Below are positions 1 to 9,123 of a stretch of 64,000 nt of DNA, one piece after another (the first letter of the stretch is position 1; each line of letters begins with the position of its first letter). A program made the position numbers and the translations under genes. The DNA is from Lysobacter sp. TY2-98 (GTDB lineage: Bacteria > Pseudomonadota > Gammaproteobacteria > Xanthomonadales > Xanthomonadaceae), in contig NZ_CP031413.1 in NCBI RefSeq assembly GCF_003367355.1, positions 2,150,921-2,214,920 of the forward strand. Reading direction: 5' to 3'. Under the pieces are notes generated by a model. The model was not told where the DNA came from and made no database searches. It saw only the letters and a program-made list of their open reading frames with translations.

Positions 1-972
1 GGCGCCTACTTCAATACGCTGGTCGCGATCGAGACGCTGACCGCCGCCGAGGCGTCGGAAGCCGCGCTCAAGAAGCAGTTCGACGCCGCGTCCAAGCGCC
101 TCGAAGTCGGTCTCGCGCCGATCACCGACGTGCATGAAGCACGTGCGCAGTACGACAGCGCGCGCGCCAACACGATCGTTGCCCGCAACGCGGTGCTCGA
201 TGCGTATCAGGCGCTCGCCGAAATTACCGGCAAGCCCGTGGGCGCCCTCAAGGCGCTGCCTGAAGATTTCCAGCCGACGCTTGCGGAAACGGGTACGGCG
301 GCATCGTGGGTGGCACGCGCGCTCGAGAACAATCCGTTACTGCACTCCGCCGAGGAGCAGCTGGCGTCCGCCAACGAGAACATCGAGACCGCGCGTTCCG
401 GCCATTGGCCCACGCTGTACCTCAATGGTTCGTACGGCGATCGCAAGACGACCGGTGACAGCACCTTCAGCGCCGGCAGCCTGTCGTCGACCAACCCCAT
501 CGACAGCCAGAGCCGCGGCCCCGCCGTCGGCGTCACGCTCAACGTGCCGATCTTCTCCGGCGGCGCAACGTCCTCGCGCGTGCGCCAGGCGATCGCCAGC
601 CGCGACGTCGTCGCCGATCAGGTCGAACAGCAGCGTCGTGCGCTGATCCGCAACACGAATGCCGCCTACCAGGCGCTGGCCGCGGGCATCACCGAAGTCG
701 AATCGCGCCGCGCGGCGCTGACGTCAGCGCGCGCCGCGTTCGAGGCCTCGCAGGTCGGCCTCGAAGTCGGCACGCGCACCGTGCTCGATGTGTTGAACAA
801 CCAGCAGAACGTGCTCGTCGCGGCGCGCCTGTACTCGCAGGCCCGCTACAGCTTCCTGCAGGCGCGCCTGCTGCTCGACCAGTCGGCCGGCACGCTAGAC
901 GTCGCCGACGTGCAGGACGTGAACCGCCTGCTGACGGTCACCGCACCGACGCCGGTGCCGGTCGCTCCGTAA
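1..972 (+). CDS. TolC family outer membrane efflux protein (5' truncated)
   Basis: This reading frame is open from the first base of the window, so the N-terminus and signal peptide lie outside it. About 323 residues are present, and the stop is TAA at 970-972. The sequence has the TolC/OEP pattern: long Ala/Gln/Arg-rich amphipathic helices, one repeat starting near 'AYFNTLVAIETL' and containing 'LEVGLAPITDVHEARAQYD', and a second containing 'VGLEVGTRTVLDVLNNQQNV'. The two are the internally duplicated helical hairpins of the family. TolC-like proteins form trimeric outer-membrane exit ducts for type I secretion or RND/MFS efflux. The partner genes are not in the window, so the substrate cannot be told. 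A Pro/Val-rich tail ends the protein, and a strong terminator follows. Confidence 0.93.
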   Translation, partial: GAYFNTLVAIETLTAAEASEAALKKQFDAASKRLEVGLAPITDVHEARAQYDSARANTIVARNAVLDAYQALAEITGKPVGALKALPEDFQPTLAETGTAASWVARALENNPLLHSAEEQLASANENIETARSGHWPTLYLNGSYGDRKTTGDSTFSAGSLSSTNPIDSQSRGPAVGVTLNVPIFSGGATSSRVRQAIASRDVVADQVEQQRRALIRNTNAAYQALAAGITEVESRRAALTSARAAFEASQVGLEVGTRTVLDVLNNQQNVLVAARLYSQARYSFLQARLLLDQSAGTLDVADVQDVNRLLTVTAPTPVPVAP

Positions 973-992
973 ACGTCGAGACTCGCATTACG

Positions 993-1024
993 AAAAAAGG
1001 CCGTCGGAAGCGACGGCCTTTTTT
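993..1024. terminator. Bidirectional intrinsic terminator after the TolC gene
   Basis: A perfect stem AAGGCCGTCG / CGACGGCCTT with a four-base loop is flanked by an A run on the left and a T run on the right. It can therefore stop transcripts from both directions. It closes the TolC-like gene (plus), and lies 149 bases beyond the waaA stop (minus). Confidence 0.9.
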
Positions 1025-1025
1025 C

Positions 1026-1172
1026 TTTGCGGCGAGCGGCGGCAGCGCGGCACATCGTCCTTCGCTAACTCGCTGGGCAGCGGCGTGGCTGTAGTGCGCT
1101 GGCATGATCGTTGGAGATCGCGGCGTTGGCGCGCCGTCGTGCGCGCTACGTGATTGATCTACGCGACGCGCA
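1026..1172. other. Convergent intergenic region, no gene seen
   Basis: This stretch separates the TolC terminator from the end of waaA. I see no credible ORF, RNA or repeat in it. Confidence 0.6.
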
Positions 1173-2477
1173 TCACTGACCCGCAGGAAGATCCGCGCCG
1201 ACCAGCGCCAGCGTGCGCTCCAACGCGCCACGCCCAGATTCGACCAGCGCGCGGCCGGCATCCGCCATCGACGCACGCAACGCCGGGTCCGCGAGCATCG
1301 CGTCGAGCGCCTCGGCGACACCTGCCTCGTCGTTCGCGATGCGCAGCGCGCCCGCGGCTGCGAGGCGATGCGAGATGTCGGCGAAGTTGTGCAGGTGCGG
1401 GCCGGTCGTCGTCGGCGTGCCGGTTGCCGCCGGCTCGAGCAGATTGTGTCCGCCGATCGCCTGCAGCGAACCGCCGACGAACGCGACGTCCGCGCAGGCG
1501 TAGAAGTTCAGCAGCTCGCCCAGCGTATCGATCACGAACACGCCACTGTCCGGCGTGGCCCAGCGCTCATCGGACCGACGCGCAGTCCGGAAGCCCGCCG
1601 CGGTTGACTGTTCGTACACGGCGCGGAAGCGCTCGGGGTGACGCGGCGCCCACATCAGGAGCAGATCGGGCCAGCGGCCGCGCAGGCGCCGATGGATCGA
1701 CAGGACCGCTGCTTCCTCATCGGGATGTGTGCTCGCGGCGATCCAGGCAAGACGCCCCGCACGACGCGCGCGACAGTCGCGTCCGAACGTCTCGACGGTC
1801 GGCGGCAACGCCAGGTCGTACTTGAGGTTGCCGGTTTCGTGCACACGCTCCGGCCCGGCACCGAGGGCGATGAAGCGGCGCGCATCGGAATGCGATTGCG
1901 CACCGACGCCGCGCAACGTGCGCACCGCGCGACGCACCAGCGGCGCGAGCACCTGGTAACCACGCAGCGAACGCGCGGACAGTCGCGCATTGAGCACGTA
2001 GGCGGGCACGCCGTAATCGCGGCAACCGAACAGCAGGTTCGGCCACAACTCGGTTTCCATGATCAGTGCCGCGTACGGGCGGAAGTGATGCAGAAAGCGG
2101 CCGACGGCGCCCGGCAGATCGTAGGGCAGATAGACGTGATCGACGCGATCGCCCCACAGCGCGCGCACGCGCGCGGAACCAGTGGGCGTGATCGTGGTGA
2201 CGAGCAAGCGCAGGTCGGGACGTCGCTGCAGCAGCGCATCGACCAGCGGGATCGCGGCATTCACTTCACCGACCGACACCGCATGCACCCACAGCACGCG
2301 GTGATCACGCTGCGGACCGAAGCTCGCGTAGCGCTCGCTCCAGCGCTCGAAGTAGGCGGACTGCCGGAAGCCGCGCCAGATCAGGTGATAGACCGTGATC
2401 GGCGTGAGCAGGTACAGCGCGAGCGAATACAGCACGCGCAGCGGCAGCTCCAGACGGTCGCGGGTCGCGTCGGCCAT
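1173..2477 (-). CDS. waaA: 3-deoxy-D-manno-octulosonic acid (Kdo) transferase
   Basis: The product is about 434 residues, the usual length for WaaA/KdtA, which transfers Kdo from CMP-Kdo to lipid IVA at the inner face of the cytoplasmic membrane. A hydrophobic N-terminal anchor (LYSLALYLLTPITVYHLIW) is followed by the family hallmarks HAVSVGEVNAA, with the catalytic Glu, and METELWPNLL. A C-terminal nucleotide-sugar domain carries GGSLQAIGGHNLLEPAATG. I chose the ATG at 2477 over the longer frame to 2531. It overlaps the stop of the upstream lpxL-like gene by one base (TGATG), and the extra upstream residues look like shadow. It is the last gene of an envelope operon (6059 to 1173). One Kdo or several cannot be decided from sequence. 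Confidence 0.95.
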   Translation of the reverse strand: MADATRDRLELPLRVLYSLALYLLTPITVYHLIWRGFRQSAYFERWSERYASFGPQRDHRVLWVHAVSVGEVNAAIPLVDALLQRRPDLRLLVTTITPTGSARVRALWGDRVDHVYLPYDLPGAVGRFLHHFRPYAALIMETELWPNLLFGCRDYGVPAYVLNARLSARSLRGYQVLAPLVRRAVRTLRGVGAQSHSDARRFIALGAGPERVHETGNLKYDLALPPTVETFGRDCRARRAGRLAWIAASTHPDEEAAVLSIHRRLRGRWPDLLLMWAPRHPERFRAVYEQSTAAGFRTARRSDERWATPDSGVFVIDTLGELLNFYACADVAFVGGSLQAIGGHNLLEPAATGTPTTTGPHLHNFADISHRLAAAGALRIANDEAGVAEALDAMLADPALRASMADAGRALVESGRGALERTLALVGADLPAGQ

Positions 2478-3397
2478 CAGTACTGCGCGGCCTCGCCATC
2501 CGGCCGGCGCTTGAAGCGTCGATGGATCCACAGGTACTGCGTTGGCGCTTCGCGCACCATCGCTTCGATCGCCGCGTTGACGCGCGCGCTGTCGGACGCC
2601 GCGTCCTGCGACGGAAAGTCCTCGAGCGGCGGCGCGACGCGCAAGACGTAGCGATCACCTTCGCGACGGTGGAAGAACGGCACCACCGCGCACCCCGTGA
2701 GACGTGCGAACTGATGCGTCGCGGTGATCGTCGCGGCGGGCACGCCGAAGAACGGCGCGAACACAGTGTCTTTTCCGCGCATGTCCTGGTCCGGCGCATA
2801 CCAGAGGAAGCCGCCCTGCTTGAGATGGCGCATCGCCGCGCGGATTTCGTCGTTGGCGAACATCGCCGCGGCGTAGCGCAGGCGCCCCTGCTTCACTGCA
2901 TGCTCCATCACCGGATCGCGATAGCGGCGATACATGCCCGCCAGCGGCACGTGATCGCAGAGCAGGCGACCTGCCATTTCCAGCGTCATGAAGTGGCCGG
3001 AGATCATCAGCACGCCGCGCTTCTGCGCCTGCAGCTCGCGCAGGTGTTCGAGCCCTTCGATCACGACGTCGCGACGCATCGGTGCGATGTCGCCCCACCA
3101 TGCACGCGCGAACTCGAACAGGCCGATGCCGAAGTCGCGGAATGTCCCGCGCAGCAGGCGCGAGCGCGTCGCGTCGTCGAGCTCGGGGAAACACAGGCGC
3201 AGGTTGATGCGCGCGGCATGACGGCGCGACGGCGCGAGCACGAACGCCAGTGCGCCGAGCCCGCGGCCGAGCGCACGCTGCACCGGCCACGGCAGGCGCG
3301 CCGCACCGACCAGCAGCGCGATGCCGGCACGCATCGGCCAGTGCCGGATACCACGCGGCACCGGTCCGGCCGAGGTCGGGCTCACGGCGTCGCTCAT
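2477..3397 (-). CDS. lpxL: LpxL/LpxM-family Kdo2-lipid A acyltransferase
   Basis: A 306-residue member of the lysophospholipid acyltransferase superfamily that adds the secondary acyl chain to Kdo2-lipid IVA at the inner membrane. The catalytic HX4E motif is visible as GHFMTLE. It is followed by the family's 'MYRRYRDPVMEHAVKQGR' stretch, a 'WYAPDQDMRGKDTVFAPFFGVPA' region and a terminal 'YLWIHRRFKRRP'. The start at 3397 is set by an ATGA overlap with the stop of the preceding ligase-like gene. The frame stays open far upstream only as a shadow of that gene. Expressed with waaA, it would complete the lipid A-Kdo region. LpxL versus LpxM assignment is not certain. Confidence 0.9.
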   Translation of the reverse strand: MSDAVSPTSAGPVPRGIRHWPMRAGIALLVGAARLPWPVQRALGRGLGALAFVLAPSRRHAARINLRLCFPELDDATRSRLLRGTFRDFGIGLFEFARAWWGDIAPMRRDVVIEGLEHLRELQAQKRGVLMISGHFMTLEMAGRLLCDHVPLAGMYRRYRDPVMEHAVKQGRLRYAAAMFANDEIRAAMRHLKQGGFLWYAPDQDMRGKDTVFAPFFGVPAATITATHQFARLTGCAVVPFFHRREGDRYVLRVAPPLEDFPSQDAASDSARVNAAIEAMVREAPTQYLWIHRRFKRRPDGEAAQY

Positions 3398-4728
3398 GCC
3401 GCCTTCGCCGCGCTCCGGTCGCGGTCGGTGGCGTAGAGGCTGCCGGCGTACAACGCGAACAGCATCAGCGTGAGCCCACCCCAGAACGTTGAATAGAACG
3501 CGAGGTGCGTGTTGAACGGGAAGACGGTGACGACCAGCGCATACATCGCCGGCCGCGCATGCGCACGCGCTTCCGGGTCCGCGTACCGCCATGCGCGCCA
3601 CGCCTGCGCGGCGCCCGCAAGCCACAGGATCAGGCCCAAAAAGCCCGTTTCGCTCAGGATCTCCAGCACGATCTGGTGCGCATGCAGTGCGGGACCCTCG
3701 CCCCACTCCGCGCGCTGGCCGGGCAATGGGTCGCAGGATGGGAACGCCAGGCGGAAACGACGCACGCCGACGCCGTTGAACGGATGTTCCTTGATCATGC
3801 AGGTCGCCGCCGACCAGATGCGGCCGCGTCCCGACAGCGCACTGTCGACGTCGCGATGGTCGCCGGCGAGAACCAGCGTCGTGCGCTCGATGCGCTCGCG
3901 CACCTGCGGCACGCTGACCGTGAGCAGCGCGAGCGCGACGGCGCCGAACGCGAACACGCCGAGCAGGCGCTTCCAGCCGAGCAGGCGCCAGCCCGACAGC
4001 AGCAGCACCAGCCCGTAGGTGATCCACGACGCGCGCGAACCGGCGAGCACGATGACCATGCCGACGCCCGCGGCCGCGACCAGCCATCCGGTTGCGCGGA
4101 AACGGCGCGCGGCCTCGTACAGCAGGAACGGCGACAGACTCGCGACGACCTGCCCGAGCTTGAGGTTGCACGGCCCGAGGAAACCGCTGAGGCGATCGAC
4201 GACCAGCGAGGCTTCCGCCGGGCACATGCCGCGCCCGTCGATCGCGTGCTTGGCGTGGTCGATCATGTTGAAGATGGGGCTGTTGCCGGTCATCGCCTGC
4301 AGCAACGCGTCGGCGACCCACACCAGCACGATGATGCCGAGGCCGGCGAATGTCTTGCGGCGGTTTTCCGCATTCGCGACCGCCGCCGCGACCAGCCACA
4401 GGAAGGGCAGATGGCGCAGGTCGGTAGCGGCGTCGAGCAGTGAGCGCAGCGGATCGAAGGTGTCGAACGTCGAGACCAGGCGCGGCACCCAGTACGCCGC
4501 GAACATCAGCGTCGTCAGCGCCCACGCCTGGCCGCTGAGCAGGCGCGTGCCGCCGCGGAAGCGCGCGCGGATCAGCATGTACATCGCGATCAGCGCGCCG
4601 ACCACCAGCACCGCCTCGGCGTAGCCGGGCGCGGGCCACAACGCGACGAACGCGAGCACCCAGGCCGGCGCCCAGCGCCAGCCGGTCTCGGGTACGCGGT
4701 CAGCCGGCGAGTTCGTGATAGACGCCAA
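3394..4728 (-). CDS. O-antigen ligase family (WaaL-like) membrane protein
   Basis: About 444 residues with roughly ten to eleven hydrophobic segments and a large polar loop before the last helices, matching the O-antigen ligase/polymerase (Wzy_C) architecture. The loop contains SGRGRIWSAATCMIKEHPFNGVGVRRFR and AEWGEGPALHAHQIVLEILSETGFLGL; the 'G-R...W' and 'HAHQIVLEILSETG' stretches are typical of the family. WaaL joins O-antigen to lipid A-core on the periplasmic side. The N-terminus is set by a TTG codon at 4728, preceded at six bases by a perfect AGGAGG (4740-4735). No ATG fits, and the upstream extension is only the shadow of the glycosyltransferase gene, which it overlaps by 29 bases. 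A role as core or O-chain polymerase is the alternative. Confidence 0.85.
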   Translation of the reverse strand: MASITNSPADRVPETGWRWAPAWVLAFVALWPAPGYAEAVLVVGALIAMYMLIRARFRGGTRLLSGQAWALTTLMFAAYWVPRLVSTFDTFDPLRSLLDAATDLRHLPFLWLVAAAVANAENRRKTFAGLGIIVLVWVADALLQAMTGNSPIFNMIDHAKHAIDGRGMCPAEASLVVDRLSGFLGPCNLKLGQVVASLSPFLLYEAARRFRATGWLVAAAGVGMVIVLAGSRASWITYGLVLLLSGWRLLGWKRLLGVFAFGAVALALLTVSVPQVRERIERTTLVLAGDHRDVDSALSGRGRIWSAATCMIKEHPFNGVGVRRFRLAFPSCDPLPGQRAEWGEGPALHAHQIVLEILSETGFLGLILWLAGAAQAWRAWRYADPEARAHARPAMYALVVTVFPFNTHLAFYSTFWGGLTLMLFALYAGSLYATDRDRSAAKAA

Positions 4729-5821
4729 GCGTCGCCTCCTGCATGGCCTGCAACGTGAGCGGAATGCTAGCCGGCAGTGCCGGGGGCTGCGCGAGAAGAT
4801 CGCGCGCCGTGGCATGCAGGCGATCGAGGTCGAACGGCGCGACCGCGCCGGCCGGCTCGAAGTCCTCGAGCAGTTCACCGACGCCGCCGTGCGCCCAGCC
4901 GAGCACCGGGCGACCAACCGACAGCGCCTCGATCACCGTGCGTCCGAACGACTCGGGCTTGCGGGAGAGCTGCAGCACCAGGTCGCTCGCGGCGTAGGCG
5001 CGCGCGATCGCATCGGTCGGCGGCGTGAACGCGATCGCTTCGGCGATGCCGAGCTGCGCGGCTTCGCGTTCGAGTTCGGCGATGTAGGCCTCGCGACCGG
5101 CTTCGCGCGCGCCGGGCAGCCACAGGCGTGCGTCGATGCCGTCGGCGCGCAGCTTCGCGAGCAGTGCGAGGCCGTCGCCATGACCCTTCAGGCGCGTGCC
5201 GCGGCCGGGCAGCAACAGCAGCGGCCCGTCGCCCTGCAGCGCGGGATGCTGCGACGCCGCCCAGGCGCGCGCGTCACGATCGGGATACGCCGCGCGTGGA
5301 AATGCGCCCGCGTCGATGCCGCGCGGGATCACGCGCAGCTTGGAGGGGTTCGTGCTCGGGTAATGCTTCAGCACGTAGTCGCGCACGGTGCGCGACACGC
5401 AGATCACGCGTTCGCCGCGGGTCATCACTGCGCTGTAGCGCGACGGCGAATTGAGCCCGTGCACCGTAGTGACGAAATGCGGGCGTCGCGCGGCGGGAAG
5501 CCCACGCAGCGCCATGAGGCCGATCCATGCCGGCAAGCGTGAACGCGCATGGACGATGTCGGCGCCTTCCAGCGCGCGTCGCAACGTGGCGACACGACCC
5601 AGCACGCGCAGCGACTTCGCGCCGACGTCGAGCGTCACGTGCTCCGCGCCCAGCGCCTCCAGGCGCGGGACCAGACGTCCACCGCGCGACACCACGACCG
5701 CGCGATGCCCGGCGTTGACGAGGGCCTGCGCGATCTCGAGGGTGGAACGTTCGACCCCGCCCGACTCCAGCGCCGGCAGCAGCTGGACGACGGTGAGGCG
5801 GCGTTGCGGGGCGGGCGTCAT
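4700..5821 (-). CDS. GT4-family glycosyltransferase
   Basis: 373 residues with the two-Rossmann GT-B fold of retaining GT4 enzymes. The N-terminal half starts VVQLLPALESGGVERSTLEI, the usual acceptor-side signature. The C-terminal half has the donor-binding stretch RKPESFGRTVIEALSVGRPV with the E-x7-E element (PESFGRTVIE), and 'GWAHGGVGELL'. It is the second gene of the envelope operon, directly upstream of an O-antigen ligase-like protein, LpxL and WaaA, so it most likely adds a sugar to the lipopolysaccharide core. Donor sugar and linkage cannot be read from sequence. The stop overlaps the next gene by 29 bases, which suggests coupled translation. Confidence 0.88.
   Translation of the reverse strand: MTPAPQRRLTVVQLLPALESGGVERSTLEIAQALVNAGHRAVVVSRGGRLVPRLEALGAEHVTLDVGAKSLRVLGRVATLRRALEGADIVHARSRLPAWIGLMALRGLPAARRPHFVTTVHGLNSPSRYSAVMTRGERVICVSRTVRDYVLKHYPSTNPSKLRVIPRGIDAGAFPRAAYPDRDARAWAASQHPALQGDGPLLLLPGRGTRLKGHGDGLALLAKLRADGIDARLWLPGAREAGREAYIAELEREAAQLGIAEAIAFTPPTDAIARAYAASDLVLQLSRKPESFGRTVIEALSVGRPVLGWAHGGVGELLEDFEPAGAVAPFDLDRLHATARDLLAQPPALPASIPLTLQAMQEATLGVYHELAG
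4735..4740 (-). promoter_or_regulatory. Shine-Dalgarno AGGAGG setting a TTG start inside the upstream gene
   Basis: The complement strand reads AGGAGG, six bases, then TTG at 4728. This ideal ribosome site sits inside the end of the glycosyltransferase gene. It is the main reason for starting the O-antigen ligase-like protein at a rare TTG codon. Confidence 0.75.
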
Positions 5822-5846
5822 GCCGGGCGCGGGGCCGCGGAGCGCC

Positions 5847-6059
5847 TCAGTCCTCCAGCACGAAGTGCGCGCCGCAGTACGGGCACTGGCACTCGCGCTC
5901 GGCTTCGATCGGCAGGTAGACGCGCGGATGCGAGTTCCACAGCGCCATCTCCGGCAGCGGGCAGCTCAGCGGCAGGTCCTTGCGACCGACGACGTAGCGC
6001 TGGCGGGCATTGGCCGGCTCGGCGGTCTGCGGGGCGCTGGTGGCGGTGCGGTCGGTCAT
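5847..6059 (-). CDS. Small zinc-finger (zf-CHCC type) protein
   Basis: A 70-residue protein ending LPIEAERECQCPYCGAHFVLED. A cysteine (LSCPLP), a histidine (NSHPRV) and a final CPYC pair give the C...H...CxxC spacing of the zf-CHCC family, which includes the mitochondrial complex I subunit NDUFS6 and small bacterial homologues. Zinc binding is likely, while the bacterial function is not established. It is the first gene of the operon that continues into the LPS glycosyltransferase, 25 bases downstream. The ATG at 6059 is the only in-frame ATG near the 5' end. Confidence 0.85.
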   Translation of the reverse strand: MTDRTATSAPQTAEPANARQRYVVGRKDLPLSCPLPEMALWNSHPRVYLPIEAERECQCPYCGAHFVLED

Positions 6060-6117
6060 GGACGGGGGAACGTTGCGGTGAGGCGGCGAATTCTACCAGC
6101 CGCCCTGCGCAGGCCCG

Positions 6118-6825
6118 TCAGTGCGGCAGGTCGAACAGCAGGACTTCGGCGTCGCCGTTGGCCTCGATCACCAGCGGGCCGCCCTCCTCCACGAAGCCCA
6201 GCGCATCGCCGGCGCGAAGCACGTGGTCGGCAGCCATCACCGTGCCGCGGGCGACCTGCAGCCAGTAGCGGCGGTCGCTGTCGAGCGCGCGGTGCAGGTT
6301 GGCGCCCGGGGCGAGCGCCGCGCGCTGCAGGCGGGCGTCCTGACGGATGGCGATGCTGCCGTCCGCGCCGTCGGGCGAGGCCAGCAACACCCAGTCGCCA
6401 CTGTCGTCACCGGGCTGCGGGGCGCGCTGCGCGTACGCCGGCGGCGCGTTGACGCGGTCGGGCTGGATCCAGATCTGCAGGAAGTGCACGGCGTCGGTCT
6501 TGGACGCATTGAACTCGCTGTGCTGCACGCCGTGGCCGGCGCTCATCCACTGCACTTCGCCCGGACCAATGGTGCCGCCGCCGCCCGCGCTGTCCTGATG
6601 CGCGAGCTGGCCGTCGAGCACGATCGACAGGATTTCCATGTTGGCGTGGCCGTGCGGCGGGAAGCCCCCACCGCCGGCTACGCGGTCTTCGTTGATCACG
6701 CGGAGCGGCCCGAAACCCATCCATTGCGGGTCGTAATAGCTGCCGAACGAGAACGTGTGGTGGCTGTCGAGCCAACCGCCGTGCTGCGCATGGCCGCGCG
6801 AATCGCCCGGGCGCTCGATGATCAT
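6118..6825 (-). CDS. Pirin family protein (YhaK-like bicupin)
   Basis: 235 residues, bicupin pirin fold. The N-terminal cupin carries the metal-site residues HGGWLDSHHTFSFGSYYDP and PPHGHANMEI, and a second half has SAGHGVQHSEFN with further histidines. Some bacterial pirins oxidise quercetin; others have no known activity, so no substrate is assigned. It starts six bases after the yceI-like stop and is probably co-transcribed with it and with the nitroreductase upstream. Confidence 0.92.
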   Translation of the reverse strand: MIIERPGDSRGHAQHGGWLDSHHTFSFGSYYDPQWMGFGPLRVINEDRVAGGGGFPPHGHANMEILSIVLDGQLAHQDSAGGGGTIGPGEVQWMSAGHGVQHSEFNASKTDAVHFLQIWIQPDRVNAPPAYAQRAPQPGDDSGDWVLLASPDGADGSIAIRQDARLQRAALAPGANLHRALDSDRRYWLQVARGTVMAADHVLRAGDALGFVEEGGPLVIEANGDAEVLLFDLPH

Positions 6826-6830
6826 CGTCT

Positions 6831-7439
6831 TTACTTCTTCTTCGGCGGCTGCGGCGCGCCGTCGGCCTTGGGCACCATCGCCTCGGTGGTGATGCGGATC
6901 TGGATGTCGTCGCTCACGTTCGGCACGTACTTGTCGACGCCGAACTCGCTGCGCTTGATGGTGGTGACCGCATCGAAGCCGATCGCCTCGCGCTTGCTCA
7001 TCGGATGCGGGCCGGCGCCGTTGAGGGTGACGTCCAGCACCGCCGGCTTGGTCACGCCGTGCACGGTGAGATCACCGGTGACGCGCAGCTTCTTGTCGCC
7101 GACCGATTCGACCTTCGTGCTGTTGAAGGTGATGGTCGGGTACTTCGCGGCGTCGAAGAAGTCGTCGCTGCGCAGGTGTTCGTCGAGCGCCGGCACGGTG
7201 GTGTCGAGGCCCGCGAGCGGCAGCGTCACCTTCACCGACGAGGCGCCGACGTTCTTCGCGTCATAGACGATCGTGCCGTCGGCCTGGCCGAAGTTCGCGA
7301 ACGGATGCGAATAGCCGAAGTGGCTCCACGTCGCGGTGACCTGCGTGTGGTTGGCGTCCATCTTGTAGGTGAGCGGCGCGGCGAAGGCGGCGCCGGCAAG
7401 ACCGGCGAGGGCGAGGCCGAGAGCAATGCGCTTGAGCAT
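6831..7439 (-). CDS. YceI family periplasmic protein
   Basis: 202 residues with a clear Sec signal peptide (MLKRIALGLALAGLAGAAFA, probable cleavage after AFA). It is followed by the YceI lipocalin-like beta barrel: 'YKMDANHTQVTATWSHFGYSHPF', 'DTTVPALDEHLRSDDFFDAAKYP' and 'VTGDLTVHGVTKPAVLDVTLNG' are standard family landmarks. YceI proteins bind isoprenoid-like or amphiphilic ligands in the periplasm. Physiological roles vary, from base-induced stress to polyisoprenoid handling. The C-terminus is unusually basic (KADGAPQPPKKK). A GGAG ribosome site lies eight bases before the ATG. Confidence 0.93.
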   Translation of the reverse strand: MLKRIALGLALAGLAGAAFAAPLTYKMDANHTQVTATWSHFGYSHPFANFGQADGTIVYDAKNVGASSVKVTLPLAGLDTTVPALDEHLRSDDFFDAAKYPTITFNSTKVESVGDKKLRVTGDLTVHGVTKPAVLDVTLNGAGPHPMSKREAIGFDAVTTIKRSEFGVDKYVPNVSDDIQIRITTEAMVPKADGAPQPPKKK

Positions 7440-7465
7440 GGGTGCAACTCCGAAGGGGTGACGCG

Positions 7466-8056
7466 TTAGAGGATGCGCGCGGCTTCGTCGAACGACAGGC
7501 GCGGCGAGCGGGGAAATACCTGGCTGAAATCGCCTTCCCCGAGATTGACGAGGAAGTTGGAGCGGATGCGGGTGCCGCCGAAGAACTCGGCGTCGACCTT
7601 CGCATTGTCGAAACCCGACATCGGGCCGGTGTCGAGGCCGAGCGCACGGGCGGCAAGGATCAGGTACGCGCCCTGCAGCGAGCTGTTACGGAGCGCGATC
7701 GTTTCCAGATGCGCCTCGGGCTTGGTGTCGAACCAGCCCTTCGCATCGGTGTGCGGGAACAGGTAGGGAAGCTTCTCGTAGAACGCGAGGTCATGGGCGA
7801 CGATGACCGTCACCGGAGCTTCCAGCGTCTTCGCACGATTGCCTTCGTCCAGCGCCGGCGCGAGCCGCTGCTTGGCGGCCTGCGACTTCAAGAACACGAA
7901 GCGCGCGGGCGTGGTGTTCGCCGTCGTCGGGCCCATCTTCACCAGCTCGTACAGCCGATGCAGCGTCTCGTCGCTGACCTCGCCGGTGAAGCGGTTATGC
8001 GTGCGGGCGGTGACGAACAGCTGGTCGAGCGCCTCCTGCGACAGCGGCTGCGACAT
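7466..8056 (-). CDS. RutE/HadB-like malonic semialdehyde reductase (nitroreductase family)
   Basis: 196 residues, the typical length of the RutE branch of the FMN nitroreductase family. Landmarks are '[39 protein letters not shown]', '[29 protein letters not shown]' and '[13 protein letters not shown]'. RutE reduces toxic malonic semialdehyde to 3-hydroxypropionate in uracil breakdown, but no other rut gene is nearby, so a general reductase role is equally possible. I start at 8056 because GGAG sits six bases upstream; an ATG four codons earlier has no such site. Confidence 0.88.
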   Translation of the reverse strand: MSQPLSQEALDQLFVTARTHNRFTGEVSDETLHRLYELVKMGPTTANTTPARFVFLKSQAAKQRLAPALDEGNRAKTLEAPVTVIVAHDLAFYEKLPYLFPHTDAKGWFDTKPEAHLETIALRNSSLQGAYLILAARALGLDTGPMSGFDNAKVDAEFFGGTRIRSNFLVNLGEGDFSQVFPRSPRLSFDEAARIL

Positions 8057-8142
8057 CGGCGTCTCCATAACGTGGGGTGGGCGCAGTGTAGAGTCACGCC
8101 CGCTAAACGGCCGTCGTCGGCCAGAACGGATCGATCCGGCTC

Positions 8143-9123
8143 GTGCAACGTTCGACACCCACCCGAATCCTCGTCGTCACCGATGGCCATGCCGGCAACG
8201 TGCGGCAGGCGCGCGCCCTCGCCGATGCCCTGAAACTGCCGACGACCGACCTCGTCCTCACACCGCGCCTGCCATGGCGCTGGTTCGCGCCGCGCATCGT
8301 CGGCAACGCGGCGCGCGCGTTCGGGCCCGAGTTCGAGCGCCTGCTGCGCGATCCGGCGCTGGCGAGCACACTGGCGATCGGCTGCGGTCGGCAGGGGGCG
8401 CTGGCGACGCGACTGTTGCGCCAACACGGCGCGCATGCCGTGCAGATCCTCGACCCGCGCATCCGCACCACGCATTGGGACGCGGTGATCGCACCCGCGC
8501 ACGACCGGCTGCGCGGCCCGAACGTGATCGAGCTGCAGGGCTCGCTCAATCCCGTGCAGGACCACTGGCTGGGCGCTTCGCGCGCCGCGTTCGCGTCGTT
8601 CGGCGCCCTGCCCGGCCCGCGCACCGCGCTGCTGATCGGCGGGCCGACGTCGAACATGCGGCTGTCGGTGCGCGGGTTCGATCGCTGGCTGCGTGACGTG
8701 CGCACACTGGTCGAACGCGAAGGCGGCAGCATCCTCGCGACGACGTCGCGCCGCACGCCGCCGAAGATGGTCGAACGGGTCAGGAAGCGCCTGCGCGGCA
8801 TGCCGGGGATCGTCTGGACAGGGTCGGTCGATGGCCGCAATCCGTATGCGGCACTGCTCGGCTGGGCCGACCGCATCATCTGCACCGCGGACTCGGTGAA
8901 CATGCTGTCGGAAGCCTGCGCGACGCGCGCGCCGGTGTACGTCGCCGGAGATCGCAGCGTGCGCGGTCGGCCGCGCCGATTCATCGAAGCGCTGCGCCGG
9001 GCCGGGCGTATCCGTCCTTTGACGAAAGAGCTGGAAGCGTTTGAAGCGGAGCCGATGCGCGAAACGCAGCGCGTCGCCGCCGTGCTGCGCGAGCGCTTCG
9101 GACTTCCGGCGCCTACGCGCTAG
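8143..9123 (+). CDS. ELM1/GtrOC1-family putative glycosyltransferase
   Basis: 326 residues from a GTG start. The sequence matches the 'mitochondrial fission ELM1' (DUF1022) family: '[19 protein letters not shown]' at the N-terminus, '[15 protein letters not shown]' and 'ILDPRI' in the middle, 'LIGGPTSN' and '[20 protein letters not shown]' in the second Rossmann half. The bacterial members resemble GT-B glycosyltransferases and often sit near LPS genes, but their reaction is unknown. Two bases of its TAG stop are shared with the convergent GNAT gene (CTAG), so the genes overlap by four bases. Confidence 0.85.
   Translation: MQRSTPTRILVVTDGHAGNVRQARALADALKLPTTDLVLTPRLPWRWFAPRIVGNAARAFGPEFERLLRDPALASTLAIGCGRQGALATRLLRQHGAHAVQILDPRIRTTHWDAVIAPAHDRLRGPNVIELQGSLNPVQDHWLGASRAAFASFGALPGPRTALLIGGPTSNMRLSVRGFDRWLRDVRTLVEREGGSILATTSRRTPPKMVERVRKRLRGMPGIVWTGSVDGRNPYAALLGWADRIICTADSVNMLSEACATRAPVYVAGDRSVRGRPRRFIEALRRAGRIRPLTKELEAFEAEPMRETQRVAAVLRERFGLPAPTR

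Noticed and set aside
3398..4639. Upstream extension of the lpxL-like frame (720 codons in total)
   Set aside because: Residues before MSDAVSPTS are Arg/Gly/Pro-rich shadow of the ligase gene. The ATGA overlap fixes the start at 3397.
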